This document shows, piece after piece, positions 53,143-63,984 of a DNA stretch of 64,000 nt. This DNA is from Brachybacterium faecium DSM 4810 (GTDB taxonomy: Bacteria > Actinomycetota > Actinomycetes > Actinomycetales > Dermabacteraceae): the NCBI GenBank assembly GCA_000023405.1, contig CP001643.1:2542001-2606000 (forward strand), in the 5' to 3' direction. A model generated the notes under the pieces. The model did not search any database and had not been told where the DNA came from. It was given only the letters and a program-made list of their open reading frames with translations. A program made the translations under genes and the position numbers. Within the stretch, counting starts at the first letter, position 1; the number at the start of each line of letters is the position of its first letter.

Positions 53143-54741
53143 TCACGGCAGGGCGCCCGCCAGGATAGTCCCGATCACCTCGGGCAGGTGCGCGGCCACG
53201 TCGAGCGCGACCAGCGGCCGCAGACCGTCGTGGGAGGCGAGACGGCCCGCCCGGCCGTGGAGCAGGGCGGCCAGGGCGGCGGCGTCGGGGCCGGTCAGAC
53301 CGGCGGCCAGGAGGGTGCCGAGCACGCCGGCGAGCACGTCCCCGGTGCCGGCGGTGGCCAGCTGCGGCGTCGCATCGTCCTGGGCGCGCAGCGGGCCGCC
53401 GTCGCCCGGGGCGATCACGGTGACCGCGCCCTTGAGCAGCACGGTCGCGCCGGTGGCCGCGGCGAGGGCGGTGGCGAGCGACGGCGCCGGCAGGCCCGGA
53501 TCGATGTCGAGGCGATCGGCGAGCCGCTCCGCCTCGCCGCGGTGCGGGGTGAGGACCACGTCGGGCCCGAAGCGGTGCTGCGGGGTGAGGGTCGCGAGGC
53601 CCCCTGCGTCGATGACGCCGCGATCGAGCCGGCCGTGCGGGTCGCCGTCGTGCGAGCCGTGGTCTCGGCCGGTGCGGTCAGTGCCGTCGCGGTCGGTGCC
53701 GTCGTGCGGGTCGCGGCGCAGCCGGTCGACGCCGGCGCAGGCACGGGGATCCTCGGGAGGCAGGCCCGGACCGACGACCAGCGCATCGGTGCGGCCGACG
53801 GCGGCGAGGTCCACGGCGGCGGGCCCGCCGACGGCGCGCTCGACCCGGTGCCCGACGGTCTCGGGCCGCTCGCGCAGCACCTGGTCCAGCACCGCCTGCG
53901 GGGCGATGCAGCGCACCATGCCGGCCCCCGCCCGGGCGGCCCCGGAGACCGCGAGCACCGCCGCGCCGGGAAAGGGGTCGCTGCCGGCGGCGAGGGCCAC
54001 CACGCCGCGGCTGTACTTGGTGGCGTCGCGGCCCGGTCCGGGCCAGACCGCGCGGACGTCCGCGTCCTCGAGCCGCAGCACAGCCGCTGGCCCTTCCAGG
54101 TGCGTGGCCAGACCGAGGTCGACGAGGTGGAGCGCGCCGGCGCGTTCGGCGCCGCCGGGCAGCAGCAGCCCGGCCTTCACCGCTCCGAAGGTGATGGTCG
54201 CGTGCGCGGTGAGGGCCTCGGGTGCGGCCTGCCCGGTGGTGGCGTCGACGAAGCTCGGCAGGTCCACGGCCAGCACGGGGACGCGGGCGGCGGCCACGAC
54301 GGCGAGCAGCGGGCCGAGGGTGGGCGGCACCTCGGGGCGGCCGCCGATGCCGAGGATCGCGTCGAGGACGAGGTCGGCCGCGGCGAGGGTCTCCTCGAGC
54401 ACCCCCGGGGCGGTGTCGGCCAGCGGCAGGATCGCGCCGCCGGCGTCCCGCAGCGCGGCCGCGGCCTCCCCATGGATCCGCTCGGCGGTGGCGACGGCAT
54501 CGGCCGCGACGCCCTCGCCGCGCAGCATCGCCGCGGCGTGGAGGCCGTCGCCGCCGTTGGCCCCGGCACCGGCCAGCACGAGCACCCGGGCGACGCCGCC
54601 GTCCCGCCCTGCCGACGCCGGCAGCATCTCGTGGACGTGATCGGCGAGCGCGCGGGCGGCCCGCAGCATGAGCGGCTCACCGGCCGCGAGCAGGGGTGCC
54701 TCGGCCGCGCGGACCGCCTCGGCGCTGACACCGCGGAGCAT
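53143..54741 (-). CDS. nnr: Bifunctional NAD(P)H-hydrate epimerase / ADP-dependent dehydratase
   Basis: 532 residues. The N-terminal epimerase domain (about 1-215) has VLAGAGANGGDGLHAA; the C-terminal ribokinase-fold dehydratase has VLTPHRGEAERL and ATAGTGDVLAGVLG. An insertion near 370-400, rich in Asp, His, Gly, Thr and Arg (DPHDGTDRDGTDRTGRDHG), stands just before the conserved VIDAGGL. Repairs hydrated NADH/NADPH. Start shares a base with the acpS stop. Confidence 0.93.
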   Translation of the reverse strand: MLRGVSAEAVRAAEAPLLAAGEPLMLRAARALADHVHEMLPASAGRDGGVARVLVLAGAGANGGDGLHAAAMLRGEGVAADAVATAERIHGEAAAALRDAGGAILPLADTAPGVLEETLAAADLVLDAILGIGGRPEVPPTLGPLLAVVAAARVPVLAVDLPSFVDATTGQAAPEALTAHATITFGAVKAGLLLPGGAERAGALHLVDLGLATHLEGPAAVLRLEDADVRAVWPGPGRDATKYSRGVVALAAGSDPFPGAAVLAVSGAARAGAGMVRCIAPQAVLDQVLRERPETVGHRVERAVGGPAAVDLAAVGRTDALVVGPGLPPEDPRACAGVDRLRRDPHDGTDRDGTDRTGRDHGSHDGDPHGRLDRGVIDAGGLATLTPQHRFGPDVVLTPHRGEAERLADRLDIDPGLPAPSLATALAAATGATVLLKGAVTVIAPGDGGPLRAQDDATPQLATAGTGDVLAGVLGTLLAAGLTGPDAAALAALLHGRAGRLASHDGLRPLVALDVAAHLPEVIGTILAGALP

Positions 54742-55184
54742 CAGGGCCTCCCCCGCTCGGCGACGACGATCGCGGTGGCGATGTCGCCGTCGTGCGAGAG
54801 GGACAGGTGCAGGTGGGCCACGCCCTGCTGCTCGGCGGCACGCAGCGTGGCGCCGCGCAGGCGCAGGTAGGGGCGGCGCACGCCGGTGCGCTCCACGGTG
54901 ACGTCTTGCCAGGAGAAGTCGCCGGGGGCGCCGAGCGCCTTGCCCACGGCCTCCTTCGCCGCGACCCGGGCGGCGCGGGAGGCGGCCGAGAGCGCGCGCT
55001 CCGAGGGGGTCAGCAGACGCTCGAGCAGGGCGGGGGTCCTCTCGAGCATCTCGGTCAGTCGCGCGATGCCGACCACGTCGATGCCGACGCCCACCACCGT
55101 GCCGTCGTCCCGGGGCGGGAACGCCCTGCCTCCGAAGTCATGATCGGGGCCGGGCGCCGGGGTCGCGGTCGGGAAGGTGCTCAC
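54741..55184 (-). CDS. acpS: Holo-[acyl-carrier-protein] synthase
   Basis: 147 residues. [14 protein letters not shown] has the Mg-binding Asp, and [14 protein letters not shown] the second motif with Glu and Lys. Transfers phosphopantetheine from CoA to ACP. GTG 55184 as start gives a 25-residue leader before the fold; a -10 box lies 6 bp upstream, so the transcript may be leaderless. Confidence 0.93.
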   Translation of the reverse strand: MSTFPTATPAPGPDHDFGGRAFPPRDDGTVVGVGIDVVGIARLTEMLERTPALLERLLTPSERALSAASRAARVAAKEAVGKALGAPGDFSWQDVTVERTGVRRPYLRLRGATLRAAEQQGVAHLHLSLSHDGDIATAIVVAERGRP

Positions 55185-55190
55185 CCGGGC

Positions 55191-55196
55191 AGTATC
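55191..55196 (-). promoter_or_regulatory. -10 box of the acpS-nnr-alr-tsaEB-rimI operon
   Basis: GATACT on the minus strand, 6 bp before the acpS GTG. Transcription would begin at the start codon, and no ribosome site is present. No convincing -35. Confidence 0.45.
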
Positions 55197-55288
55197 ACAT
55201 TCCCGCGCAGGCCCCGGCGGACCCGCTGGTCGGCCCCGTCGGCCGGGCGCGTCGGCCGGGCGGGTCGGCCGGGCGTCGACCGAATGGG

Positions 55289-57157
55289 TCACTCCACGGT
55301 GACGGACTTGGCCAGGTTGCGCGGCTGATCCACGTCCAGGCCTTTCGCGGTGGCCAGCTCGCAGGCGAAGATCTGCAGCGGGATCACCGTCAGCAGCGCG
55401 GCGAACAGGGTGCGGGTGGCGGGGACGCGGATCACCTCGTCGGCGTACGGGAGCACCGCGTCATCGCCGTCCTCGGCGATCACCAGGGTGCGCGCACCCC
55501 GGGCGCGGACCTCCTGGATGTTCGAGACCACCTTGGAGTGCAGCGAGTGGCGGCCGTTCGGGGAGGGGACGATGACGAACACCGGCTGTCCCTCCTCGAC
55601 CAGCGCGATCGGGCCGTGCTTGAGCTCGCCCGCGGCGAATCCCTCGGCGTGGATGTACGCGATCTCCTTGAGCTTGAGCGCCCCCTCCATCGCGGTGGGG
55701 TAGCCGACGTGGCGGCCCAGGAACAGCACGCTGGTGGCGGCCTCCATGTCGCGGGCGAGCCTCTCGACCTGCGCGGAGGAGTCCAGGACCTGCTGGATCT
55801 GGTCCGGGATCTGTGCGAGGTCCTCCATCAGCGCGGCGATCTCATCCGGGTAGAGGTTGCCGCGCACCTGGGCGAGGAAGAGCCCCAGCAGGTAGCAGGC
55901 GGCGATCTGGCCCAGGTACGCCTTGGTGGAGGCGACCGCGATCTCCGGACCCACGTGCAGGTACAGCGCGGCATCCGCCTCGCGCGGGATGGTGGAGCCG
56001 CGGGTGTTGCACAGGGCGATCACCTTCGCGCCCTGCTCGCGGGCATGGCGCACCGCCATCAGGGTGTCCATGGTCTCGCCCGACTGGGAGATCGCGACCA
56101 CCAGGGTCTTCTCGGTGACGACGGGATCGCGGTAGCGGAACTCGTGGGCGAGCTCGACCTCGGTGGGGATGCGGCACCAGTGCTCGATCGCGTACTTCGC
56201 GACCTCGCCGGCATTGGCGGCGGTGCCGCAGGCGACCACCACGATCTTGTCGATGCTGCGCAGCACCGCGGGATCGATGTCCATCTCATCGAGCCTCAGG
56301 GTGCCGTTCTCGAGCCGCCCGCGCAGGGTGTCGGCGACGGCGCTCGCCTGCTCGTGGATCTCCTTGGCCATGAACGAGTCGTAGCCGCCCTTCTGCGCGG
56401 CGGCGGCATCCCACTCGATCGTGTACCGCGTGGCATCGGTGATCTCGTGGCCGTCGAAGCCGATGATGCGCACATCGTCGGCGGTGACGGTGACGACCTG
56501 GTCCTGTCCGATCTCGAGCGCCTCCTGGGTGGAGTCCACGAAGGCGGCGACGTCCGAGCCGAGGAAGTTCTCGCCCTCGCCGAGACCGACCACGAGCGGG
56601 GAGTTGCGGCGTGCGGCGACCACGGTGCCCGGGGCGTCGCGGTGCACGGCGAGCAGGGTGAAGGCCCCGTCGAGGGAGGCGGCGGTGCGGCGCATCGCCT
56701 CGGTGAGGTCACCGCCGGCCTCCATCTCCCGTGCGAGGAGGTGGGCCGCCGCCTCGGAATCGGTCTCGGAGAGGAAGGGGAAGCCCTGTCCCTCGAGCTC
56801 GGCGCGCAGGGAGGCGAAGTTCTCGATGATGCCGTTGTGCACCACCGCGAGCTCGCCGTCGCGACCGCCGAGGTGGGGATGGGCGTTGAGGTCGGTGGGG
56901 GCGCCGTGGGTGGCCCAGCGGGTGTGCGCGATGGAGACCCGGCCGGTGGTCTGCGCCGCGCCGTCGAGCGCCTCGCGCAGGTTGGCGAGCTTGCCGGCGC
57001 GCTTGGTGAGGCGCACCGCACCCTCATCGATCACGGCCACGCCCGCGGAGTCGTATCCGCGGTACTCGAGGCGGGCCAGGCCCTGGAGGGCCACGTCCAC
57101 CGGACGGGAGGAGGCTGCTGCGGCGCTGGGGCCTGCATATCCGACGATTCCACACAT
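55289..57157 (-). CDS. glmS: Glutamine-fructose-6-phosphate aminotransferase (isomerizing)
   Basis: 622 residues. The start must be ATG 57157, because MCGIVGY exposes the catalytic Cys after Met removal; three more codons upstream would block it. HTRWATHG and NGIIENF complete the glutaminase half; two SIS domains ([22 protein letters not shown]) form the isomerase half. First step of UDP-GlcNAc synthesis. No glmS ribozyme is seen upstream. Confidence 0.97.
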   Translation of the reverse strand: MCGIVGYAGPSAAAASSRPVDVALQGLARLEYRGYDSAGVAVIDEGAVRLTKRAGKLANLREALDGAAQTTGRVSIAHTRWATHGAPTDLNAHPHLGGRDGELAVVHNGIIENFASLRAELEGQGFPFLSETDSEAAAHLLAREMEAGGDLTEAMRRTAASLDGAFTLLAVHRDAPGTVVAARRNSPLVVGLGEGENFLGSDVAAFVDSTQEALEIGQDQVVTVTADDVRIIGFDGHEITDATRYTIEWDAAAAQKGGYDSFMAKEIHEQASAVADTLRGRLENGTLRLDEMDIDPAVLRSIDKIVVVACGTAANAGEVAKYAIEHWCRIPTEVELAHEFRYRDPVVTEKTLVVAISQSGETMDTLMAVRHAREQGAKVIALCNTRGSTIPREADAALYLHVGPEIAVASTKAYLGQIAACYLLGLFLAQVRGNLYPDEIAALMEDLAQIPDQIQQVLDSSAQVERLARDMEAATSVLFLGRHVGYPTAMEGALKLKEIAYIHAEGFAAGELKHGPIALVEEGQPVFVIVPSPNGRHSLHSKVVSNIQEVRARGARTLVIAEDGDDAVLPYADEVIRVPATRTLFAALLTVIPLQIFACELATAKGLDVDQPRNLAKSVTVE

Positions 57158-57346
57158 GCCGCTCACGCTAATGAGCAGCGCGGCGCGAGAGGGTCCCCGC
57201 GCCGATCTGCCACGAGTCCTTCCTCACGATCGCGGGGCTCGGCGCGCAGCCGTGGCCGTTGCGCCGCAGCACCGCTCAGAAACGCGCACGGCCCGGTTCC
57301 GGCGCCCGACACCCTCGAGGGGCGAAGTGCTGGGACAATCTCCTGC

Positions 57347-58303
57347 ATGAAGTCCGCGTCGACGTCGAGCACCGTCACTCCGTTCGAGGAGATCTCGCGA
57401 GAGGACTGGGCACGGCTGTCACGACAGACCCCGCTGCCGCTGTCCGAGGAGGACGTCACGCGTCTGCGCGGCCTCGGCGACCGGGTGGACCTGCGCGAGG
57501 TCGACGCCGTCTACCGACCGATCTCCCGGCTGCTGAACATCCAGGTCGCCGCGGCGCAGGCGCTGCGCCGCTCCCGCGAGGACTTCCTGGACCAGCACCA
57601 GCACCGCACCCCGTACATCATCGGCGTGGCCGGTTCGGTGGCGGTCGGGAAGTCGACCACCGCCCGCCTGCTGCGGGAGCTGATGGCGCGCTGGCCGGAG
57701 ACCCCGCGCGTGCAGCTGGTGACCACCGACGGGTTCCTGCACTCCAACGCGGTGCTCGAATCCCGCGGGATCATGCATCGCAAGGGCTTCCCGGAGAGCT
57801 ACGACCGGCGGCGCCTGCTGCGCTTCGTCGCCGACGTGAAGGCCGGGCAGGAGCAGGTCGAGGCCCCCGTCTACTCGCATCTGACCTACGACATCCTCGA
57901 GGACGAGCGCGTGGTGGTCCAGCAGCCCGACGTGCTCATCGTCGAGGGCCTGAACGTGCTGCAGCCGGCCCGCCCCCGCCGCGACGGCCGCCTGGGCATG
58001 GCGGTCTCGGACTTCTTCGACTTCTCCGTCTACGTCGACGCCCGGGTCGAGGACGTCCAGCGCTGGTACGTGGAACGGTTCCTCAAGCTGCGTCGCACCG
58101 CGTTCTCCGATCCGCGCTCCTACTTCCGCCGGTACGCGGACCTCACCGATGAGGAGGCCGTCGAGACCGCGCAGGGGATCTGGCAGCGCATCAACGGCCC
58201 GAACCTCACGGAGAACGTGGTCCCCACCCGCGGCCGCGCCGACCTGGTGCTGCGCAAGGACGGTCAGCACCGCGTCCACTCGGTGCTGCTGCGGAAGGTG
58301 TGA
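57347..58303 (+). CDS. coaA: Type I pantothenate kinase
   Basis: 318 residues. P-loop [12 protein letters not shown], then TTDGFLHSN and RKGFPESYD, the substrate and catalytic blocks of the prokaryotic type I enzyme. Commits pantothenate to CoA. Divergent from glmS. The start has little ribosome-site match. Confidence 0.95.
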   Translation: MKSASTSSTVTPFEEISREDWARLSRQTPLPLSEEDVTRLRGLGDRVDLREVDAVYRPISRLLNIQVAAAQALRRSREDFLDQHQHRTPYIIGVAGSVAVGKSTTARLLRELMARWPETPRVQLVTTDGFLHSNAVLESRGIMHRKGFPESYDRRRLLRFVADVKAGQEQVEAPVYSHLTYDILEDERVVVQQPDVLIVEGLNVLQPARPRRDGRLGMAVSDFFDFSVYVDARVEDVQRWYVERFLKLRRTAFSDPRSYFRRYADLTDEEAVETAQGIWQRINGPNLTENVVPTRGRADLVLRKDGQHRVHSVLLRKV

Positions 58304-58606
58304 GGGCGGGCCGCCCCTCCACCTCCGCCCCCGCAGCCTCTCCCCCGCGCCGCACCGCCGGTGCCGCACCGCCCGCGCCGCACCGCCAGTGACGCCCCGC
58401 CCGTACCGGGGCAGATGTGCGCTGTGCACCGATGCCAGGGCCCGGCACCGGTGCACAGCGCACACTTGTCATCGCCGCGACCGGGATGCGCGGGGCCGCC
58501 GAGACTCGGGGCCGCGGCCGGGGGGTGCGGGACGCGGCCGGAGTGCGCGGGACGCGGGCGAGGGGCCGGGCCGGAGCGCCGCATGGCGCGGCGGGGCGCG
58601 GTGGGC
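58304..58606. other. Convergent gap between coaA and glmM
   Basis: 303 bp without a gene. It holds repeats of CCGCACCGCC near 58335-58390 and the large inverted repeat at 58416-58464. Nothing else recognised. Confidence 0.6.
58416..58464. terminator. Large inverted repeat between convergent coaA and glmM
   Basis: TGTGCGCTGTGCACC (58416-58430) and its perfect complement (58450-58464) with a 19-bp spacer that can itself pair (GCC...GGC). Acts plausibly as a bidirectional terminator; the sequence is unlike the 74-bp palindromes. Confidence 0.7.
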
Positions 58607-59953
58607 TCAGAGACCGACGCGCTCGCGCACCACCACGGCCAGGCGTTCGGCGATCTCGTGCGCCTGCTCGTCCGTCGGCGCCTCGACCATCACGCGCACC
58701 ACGGGCTCGGTGCCGGAGGGGCGCAGCAGCACCCGGCCCGCTTCCCCGAGCTCCTTCTCCGCGGCCTCGATCGCGTCGGAGACCCCGCGGTCGATGGTGG
58801 CCTTGGCCTTGTCGACGTCCTTGACGTTGATCAGCGCCTGCGGCAGCCGGGTCATGACGTTCTTCAGCTCGCGGGCGGTGCGGCCCGTCTCGGCCATCCG
58901 CTGCAGCAGGTGCAGGGCGGTGAGCTCGCCGTCGCCGGTGGTCGCGTGCTCGGCGATGATCACGTGGCCGGACTGCTCGCCGCCGATGGAGTAGCCGCCG
59001 AGGTTCATCTCCTCGAGCACGTAGCGGTCCCCCACACCGGTCTGGCCCAGCACGATGCCGTGCTCCTTCATCGCCAGCTTGAGGCCGAGGTTGCTCATCA
59101 CCGTGACCACGAGGGTGTCGTCGTGGAGCTTGCCGCGCTCCTTGAGGTCCAGCGCCAGGATCGCCATGATCTGGTCGCCGTCGATGATCTCCCCGTCCGC
59201 GTCGACCGCGAGGCAGCGGTCGGCATCGCCGTCGAAGGCGACGCCGATGTCCGCGCCGCGCTCCCGCACCGCGGCCTGCAGCGGGCCGAGATGGGTGGAG
59301 CCGACGCCGTCGTTGATGAGCCCGCCGTCGCTGAGGTCGCCGATGACGTGCACGGTCGCGCCGGCGCGACGCAGCGCCTCGGGACCGGTGATGCTCGCGG
59401 CGCCGTTGGCGCAGTCGGCGACCACCGTCAGACCCTCCAGGGAGCGGTCCAGGGTCGCGACGAGATGCTCGACGTAGGCGTCGATCGCACCCTCGTAGCG
59501 GGTGATGGTGCCGACGTCGGTGCCCTCGGGACGGTCCCACTCCTCGCCCAGCCGCGCCTCGATCGCGTTCTCGACCTCGTCGGGCAGCTTCGTGCCGCCG
59601 CGCGCGAAGAACTTGATCCCGTTGTCCGGGGCGGGGTTGTGGGAGGCGGAGATCATCACGCCGAGATCCGCGCCCGTGGACCGCACCAGGTGGGCGAGCC
59701 CGGGGGTGGGCAGCACCTCGGCATCGAGCACGTCGACCCCGGCGGAGGCCAGGCCCGCGCTCACCGCGGCCGAGAGGAAATCTCCCGAGGGGCGGGTGTC
59801 CCGCGCGACGATGGCGCGGGGGCGGGTGCCGCCGAAGGCGCCCAGCGTGCCCAGCACGTGGGCCGCGCCGACGGACAGCTCGACCGCGAGCTCCGCGGTG
59901 ATGTCGCCGTTCGCGCGTCCGCGCACTCCGTCGGTGCCGAAGAGTCGTGCCAC
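58607..59953 (-). CDS. glmM: Phosphoglucosamine mutase
   Basis: 448 residues. [12 protein letters not shown] has the phospho-Ser, FDGDADRC the metal loop, and [12 protein letters not shown] the phosphate-binding loop. Converts GlcN-6-P to GlcN-1-P, the step after GlmS. In most relatives it directly follows rpsI; here a helicase gene lies between. Confidence 0.96.
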   Translation of the reverse strand: MARLFGTDGVRGRANGDITAELAVELSVGAAHVLGTLGAFGGTRPRAIVARDTRPSGDFLSAAVSAGLASAGVDVLDAEVLPTPGLAHLVRSTGADLGVMISASHNPAPDNGIKFFARGGTKLPDEVENAIEARLGEEWDRPEGTDVGTITRYEGAIDAYVEHLVATLDRSLEGLTVVADCANGAASITGPEALRRAGATVHVIGDLSDGGLINDGVGSTHLGPLQAAVRERGADIGVAFDGDADRCLAVDADGEIIDGDQIMAILALDLKERGKLHDDTLVVTVMSNLGLKLAMKEHGIVLGQTGVGDRYVLEEMNLGGYSIGGEQSGHVIIAEHATTGDGELTALHLLQRMAETGRTARELKNVMTRLPQALINVKDVDKAKATIDRGVSDAIEAAEKELGEAGRVLLRPSGTEPVVRVMVEAPTDEQAHEIAERLAVVVRERVGL

Positions 59954-60118
59954 AGGGTTCTCCTCACGGGGATGGGTGTCCGGGGCGGACGCGGGCGCTG
60001 CCGCGCGAGGCCCGCGCGGGCGGGCAGGGCCGAGGTCCGCTGTGAGACTACCCGCTGGGGACCGCCCGCCCGGTCACGTTCCTCGTCAGGATCCGGGCGC
60101 GCCGGTTACTTTGGAGGG

Positions 60119-63100
60119 ATGCCCGATCCCGTCCTGCTCCCTCGTCTGCTGCCCTCCGCGATCAGCCATCACGTGGGCGATCGCACCGCCGGGCGCGGAC
60201 TCGCCGCGGCCCGTGCCGGCCGTGTCGAGGATCTCACCTGGGATCCCGACAGCTCGACCGTGTCGGCGCTCGTGCAGGACGAGGACGGCACCGCGCACCG
60301 CAGCGAGGTGGAGCTGGCGGAATACGAGGAGGACTCCGTCTCCCGCCGCTTCCACGCCCCCGGGCCGGGAGGGCTCTGGCGGCCGCGCCGCTCCGGCTGC
60401 GACTGCACCGCCGGGGAATCCTGCGCCCACGTCGCGGCGACTCTCTACCGGCTCAACGATCTGGGGACCCAGGCGGTGCAGCAGAGCCCGCCGGCCGAGT
60501 GGCGCAGCGTGCTGCGACCGCTGCTGAACTCCACCGTCTCCACCTCCTCCACGGGCTCCGCCGACGCCGCGGGCTCGGCCCTGCCGCGACCGCTCGCGCT
60601 GCGCTTCGACCTCGAGGCGGCGACCTCCGGCACCGGCACCTCCCGCCACCACCGCGAGACCGCGACCGCCGCGCACCTGGCCGCCGGCGCCGAGCTGTGG
60701 CTGGGGATGCGGCCGCTGACCCGGGGCCGCAAGGGCACCTGGATCAAGGGCGACCTCTCCTGGCGCACCTTCGAGTACCGCATGGCCGGGCGCGAGTACG
60801 ACCCCACCCATGGGGAGGCGCTGACGCGCCTGTTCGCGGCCGCGTCGGTGGAGCGCTCCTACTCCAGCGGCGCGATCGAGCACCTCTGGCTGAACTCCAT
60901 CACCTCTCCCCTGCTGTGGCAGTCGCTCGAGCATGCCCGTGCCGCCGGGGTGGAGCTCCTGCCGGGCGCCGGTCTGGACGGGATCGAGCTGCTGGACGAC
61001 GCGGAGGTCGGTCTCGACCTGCGCACCCTCACCCCGTCCCAGGAGCTGCAGGTCAGGCCCCGGATCTGCCTCGGCGGGCAGCGCCAGGAGCGGGCGCGGC
61101 TGCTCGGCGCGGCCGGGGTGCTGGACGTCGAGGTGAGCGAGGACGAGCAGCTCCTCGCCCGCCTCGCCCCGCTCGATGCCGCGGTGCCGCGCGCCCTGCG
61201 CACCCTGCTGCACCGGCGCGACCCGCTGGTGGTCCCCTCCGAGGACCGCGAGGCCTTCCTCGAGGTCGCCTACCCGCAGCTGCGCGCCCTGACCACGATG
61301 ACGAGCCTGGACGGCAGCGTCGAGCTGCCCGCGGCCCGTCGGCCCACCCTGGTGCTCAGCGCCGCCTACGCCTCCGGCGACCGGCTCTCGCTGCGCTGGT
61401 CCTGGCGGTACCACGACCCGGATCGCCGCCTGCCGATGGACCAGCGCCACGGCGCGCACCGGGACGTCGCGCACGAGGAGGCGGTGATCGCCGAGGCGAT
61501 GACGCTGTGGCCCCTGACGCCCACCGACGCGCCCGAGCTGCTCAGCGGCACCGACACGGCCCATTTCACCGAGCACGTGCTCGACGACCTCGCCGCGCTC
61601 GACCACGTCGAGGTCGAGGTCACCGGCACCCGCCACGCCTACCGGGAGCTCGACGGCGCACCGCAGGTGCGCATCACCCAGCAGGCCTCCCCGGGGAAGA
61701 ACGACTGGTTCGACCTCGGCTTCGAGATCACCATCGAGGGCCGGCAGATCCCCTTCCCGAGCCTGTTCGTCGCGCTCGCGCAGGGCCGCGCGAAGCTGCT
61801 CATGCCGGATCGCACCTACTTCTCCCTCGACCATCCCGCCTTCGACGCGCTGCGAGAGCTGATCCGCGAGGGCGAGGCGCTCGCGGAATGGGAGCCGGAG
61901 CGTCAGCGCATCTCCCGTTTCCAGGTGGACATGTGGGATGACCTGCAGGAGGTCGCCGACGAGACCATCGCGAGCCGGGAGTGGGAGCGCACTGCGCTGT
62001 CCCTGCGCACCCTCGAGGACGCCCCCGTCCCGCCGCTGCCGGAGGCGCTGCAGGCAGAGCTGCGCCCGTATCAGAGGGAGGGGTACGCCTGGCTGACGTT
62101 CCTGTTCTCCCACGGTCTGGGCGGGGTGCTGGCCGACGACATGGGCCTGGGCAAGACGCTCCAGACCCTCGCGCTCGTCGCCCACGCCCGGGAGCGCTCC
62201 GCGTCCGAGCCCCCGTTCCTGGTGGTCGCCCCCGCCTCGGTGCTGCCGGTGTGGCGCCGGGAGGCGGAGCGCTTCGCCCCGGGCCTGGAGGTGCGGGTGC
62301 TGGACCGCACCGTCGCCGCCCGCGGAACGGACCTGCCCACCGCGATGCTCGGCGCGGACCTCGTGGTCACCAGCTACTCGGTGCTGCGGATCGACGAGGA
62401 GGAGTTCGCGAGCACCCGCTTCCAGGGGTTCGTGCTGGACGAGGCGCAGTTCGTGAAGAACCGCCGCTCGCGCACGCACCGCGCGGCCAAGGGCGTGCGC
62501 GCCGGGTTCCGCCTCGCGATCACCGGCACGCCGATGGAGAACTCGCTGGATGATCTGTGGGCGATCCTCGACCTGGTGGCGCCGGGCCTGCTGGGCACCG
62601 CGATCGGGTTCCGCAAGCGGTATACCCTGCCGATCGAGACCGGGGATCATCCCGGTCGCATGGAGCTGCTGCGCCGCCGGGTGCGGCCGTTCCTGCTGCG
62701 CCGCACCAAGGAGCTGGTCGCCGCGGAGCTGCCGGAGAAGCATGAGGAGGTGCTCACGGTGACGCTGGGCGCGGAGCATCGCGCGGTCTACGACTCGGTG
62801 CTGCAGCGGGAGCGCAAGAAGGTGCTGGGCCTGATCGACACCGATCTGGACCGCAGCCGGTTCATCGTGTTCCGCTCGCTGACGCTGCTGCGGATGATGG
62901 CGCTGGACCCCTCGCTCGTGGATCCCGAGGCGTACGCGGATGTGCCCAGCTCGAAGCTCGAGGCGCTGTTCGACCGGCTCGAGGAGGTGATCGGCGACGG
63001 GCACCGGGTGCTGCTGTTCAGCCAGTTCACCTCCTACCTCGACCAGGTCGCGAGCGAGCTGGAGCGGCGCGAGGTGCGGTACGCCCATCTGGACGGCTCC

Positions 63101-63451
63101 ACCCGCGACCGGGACGCGGCCGTGGCCGGGTTCCGCGAGGGCGATGCGCCGGTGTTCCTCATCTCCCTGAAGGCGGGCGGTTTCGGCCTCACCCTCACCG
63201 AGGCGGACTACGTGTTCCTGCTGGATCCGTGGTGGAACCCCGCGGCGGAGAACCAGGCGGTGGACCGCGCGCACCGCATCGGCCAGGACCGCACCGTGAT
63301 GGTGTACCGGATGATCGCGGAGGACACGATCGAGGAGAAGGTGCTCGCCCTCCAGCGGCGCAAGGCCGAGCTGTTCGACGCCCTCACCGACGGCGGCGAG
63401 GCCTTCCGCTCCGCCGTCACCGCCGAGGATCTGCGCGAGCTGCTCAGCTGA
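60119..63451 (+). CDS. SWIM zinc-finger SNF2-family helicase
   Basis: 1110 residues. A SWIM finger, CDC...CAH, lies at about 94-104; the SNF2 ATPase begins near 650 with DDMGLGKTLQT (Walker A), LDEAQFVKN (DExx box) and TGTPMENS, and the second lobe ends with DPWWNPAAENQAVDRAHRIGQ. Bacterial members are double-stranded DNA translocases of unclear role, some in defence or repair. Start ATG 60119 with GGAGGG directly adjacent. Confidence 0.93.
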   Translation: MPDPVLLPRLLPSAISHHVGDRTAGRGLAAARAGRVEDLTWDPDSSTVSALVQDEDGTAHRSEVELAEYEEDSVSRRFHAPGPGGLWRPRRSGCDCTAGESCAHVAATLYRLNDLGTQAVQQSPPAEWRSVLRPLLNSTVSTSSTGSADAAGSALPRPLALRFDLEAATSGTGTSRHHRETATAAHLAAGAELWLGMRPLTRGRKGTWIKGDLSWRTFEYRMAGREYDPTHGEALTRLFAAASVERSYSSGAIEHLWLNSITSPLLWQSLEHARAAGVELLPGAGLDGIELLDDAEVGLDLRTLTPSQELQVRPRICLGGQRQERARLLGAAGVLDVEVSEDEQLLARLAPLDAAVPRALRTLLHRRDPLVVPSEDREAFLEVAYPQLRALTTMTSLDGSVELPAARRPTLVLSAAYASGDRLSLRWSWRYHDPDRRLPMDQRHGAHRDVAHEEAVIAEAMTLWPLTPTDAPELLSGTDTAHFTEHVLDDLAALDHVEVEVTGTRHAYRELDGAPQVRITQQASPGKNDWFDLGFEITIEGRQIPFPSLFVALAQGRAKLLMPDRTYFSLDHPAFDALRELIREGEALAEWEPERQRISRFQVDMWDDLQEVADETIASREWERTALSLRTLEDAPVPPLPEALQAELRPYQREGYAWLTFLFSHGLGGVLADDMGLGKTLQTLALVAHARERSASEPPFLVVAPASVLPVWRREAERFAPGLEVRVLDRTVAARGTDLPTAMLGADLVVTSYSVLRIDEEEFASTRFQGFVLDEAQFVKNRRSRTHRAAKGVRAGFRLAITGTPMENSLDDLWAILDLVAPGLLGTAIGFRKRYTLPIETGDHPGRMELLRRRVRPFLLRRTKELVAAELPEKHEEVLTVTLGAEHRAVYDSVLQRERKKVLGLIDTDLDRSRFIVFRSLTLLRMMALDPSLVDPEAYADVPSSKLEALFDRLEEVIGDGHRVLLFSQFTSYLDQVASELERREVRYAHLDGSTRDRDAAVAGFREGDAPVFLISLKAGGFGLTLTEADYVFLLDPWWNPAAENQAVDRAHRIGQDRTVMVYRMIAEDTIEEKVLALQRRKAELFDALTDGGEAFRSAVTAEDLRELLS

Positions 63452-63546
63452 ACGGCGCGGTCACCGGCCTCGCGCGGCGCGCCGGCCGGGGCATCGCGCC
63501 CCCGACGCGCTTCGCTGCGTGGCTCCCGCAGCCCTCGCCGCGCGGC

Positions 63547-63687
63547 TCAGCGGTCGCGCCACCACAGGGCGAGACGCACGCCGACGGCGATGATCACGAT
63601 CGCTCCGAGGAGGAGGGCGAGGAGTGAGACGATCTCCCATCCGCCGATCCCCATGACGTCGCTGCCTGCGGTGAACACCTGATGCAT
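63547..63687 (-). CDS. Small single-pass membrane protein
   Basis: 46 residues, ATG 63687 after GAGGGAAGACGAG. One hydrophobic helix (about 17-37, VSLLALLLGAIVIIAVGVRL) followed by LALWWRDR. Lies in the 530-bp gap between the helicase and rpsI. Function unknown; real coding is likely from the ribosome site and clean membrane topology. Confidence 0.5.
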   Translation of the reverse strand: MHQVFTAGSDVMGIGGWEIVSLLALLLGAIVIIAVGVRLALWWRDR

Positions 63688-63909
63688 CTCGTCTTCCCTC
63701 GATCACGTGGCCGGAGGCGCCCTCCGGCCGGGCCTTCCGCGTCGTGCGGTGCCCTCAGGCTACCCCCGTGCAGTGCGCGCGGCACCCGAGGGAGCCGCTG
63801 CCTGCCCGGGAGAGCGGCCGCCGAGGAGGAGTGTCGGCGGCACGACCACGGCGAATGCTCGGGCCGCGGTGACCCGGTCCTCGATGCCACGTCGGCCCCA
63901 TGAACGCGA

Positions 63910-63941
63910 CGATGCCCCCGACCCGGAGGTCGAGGGCATCG
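63910..63941 (-). terminator. Hairpin downstream of rpsI
   Basis: Two 14-bp arms (63910-63923 and 63928-63941; CGATGCCC/GGGCATCG ends) with one mismatch and a 4-base loop, about 44 bp past the rpsI stop. Confidence 0.65.
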
Positions 63942-63961
63942 TGCGCACGGCGTGAACAGGT

Positions 63962-63978
63962 GCGGAGCTCTGCTCCGC
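63962..63978 (-). terminator. Short hairpin directly after rpsI
   Basis: GCGGAGC and GCTCCGC with a 3-base loop, 7 bp past the rpsI stop codon. With the hairpin at 63910 it forms a double terminator of the ribosomal protein operon. Confidence 0.6.
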
Positions 63979-63984
63979 GCCGGA

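Noticed and set aside
57158..57346. glmS ribozyme or riboswitch upstream of glmS
   Set aside because: The 189-bp gap to coaA shows no glmS ribozyme core, and such ribozymes are known mainly from Firmicutes.
58361..60118. In-frame extension of the SNF2 helicase by almost 600 codons
   Set aside because: It runs antisense through glmM and has no domain; the SWIM protein starts naturally at 60119.
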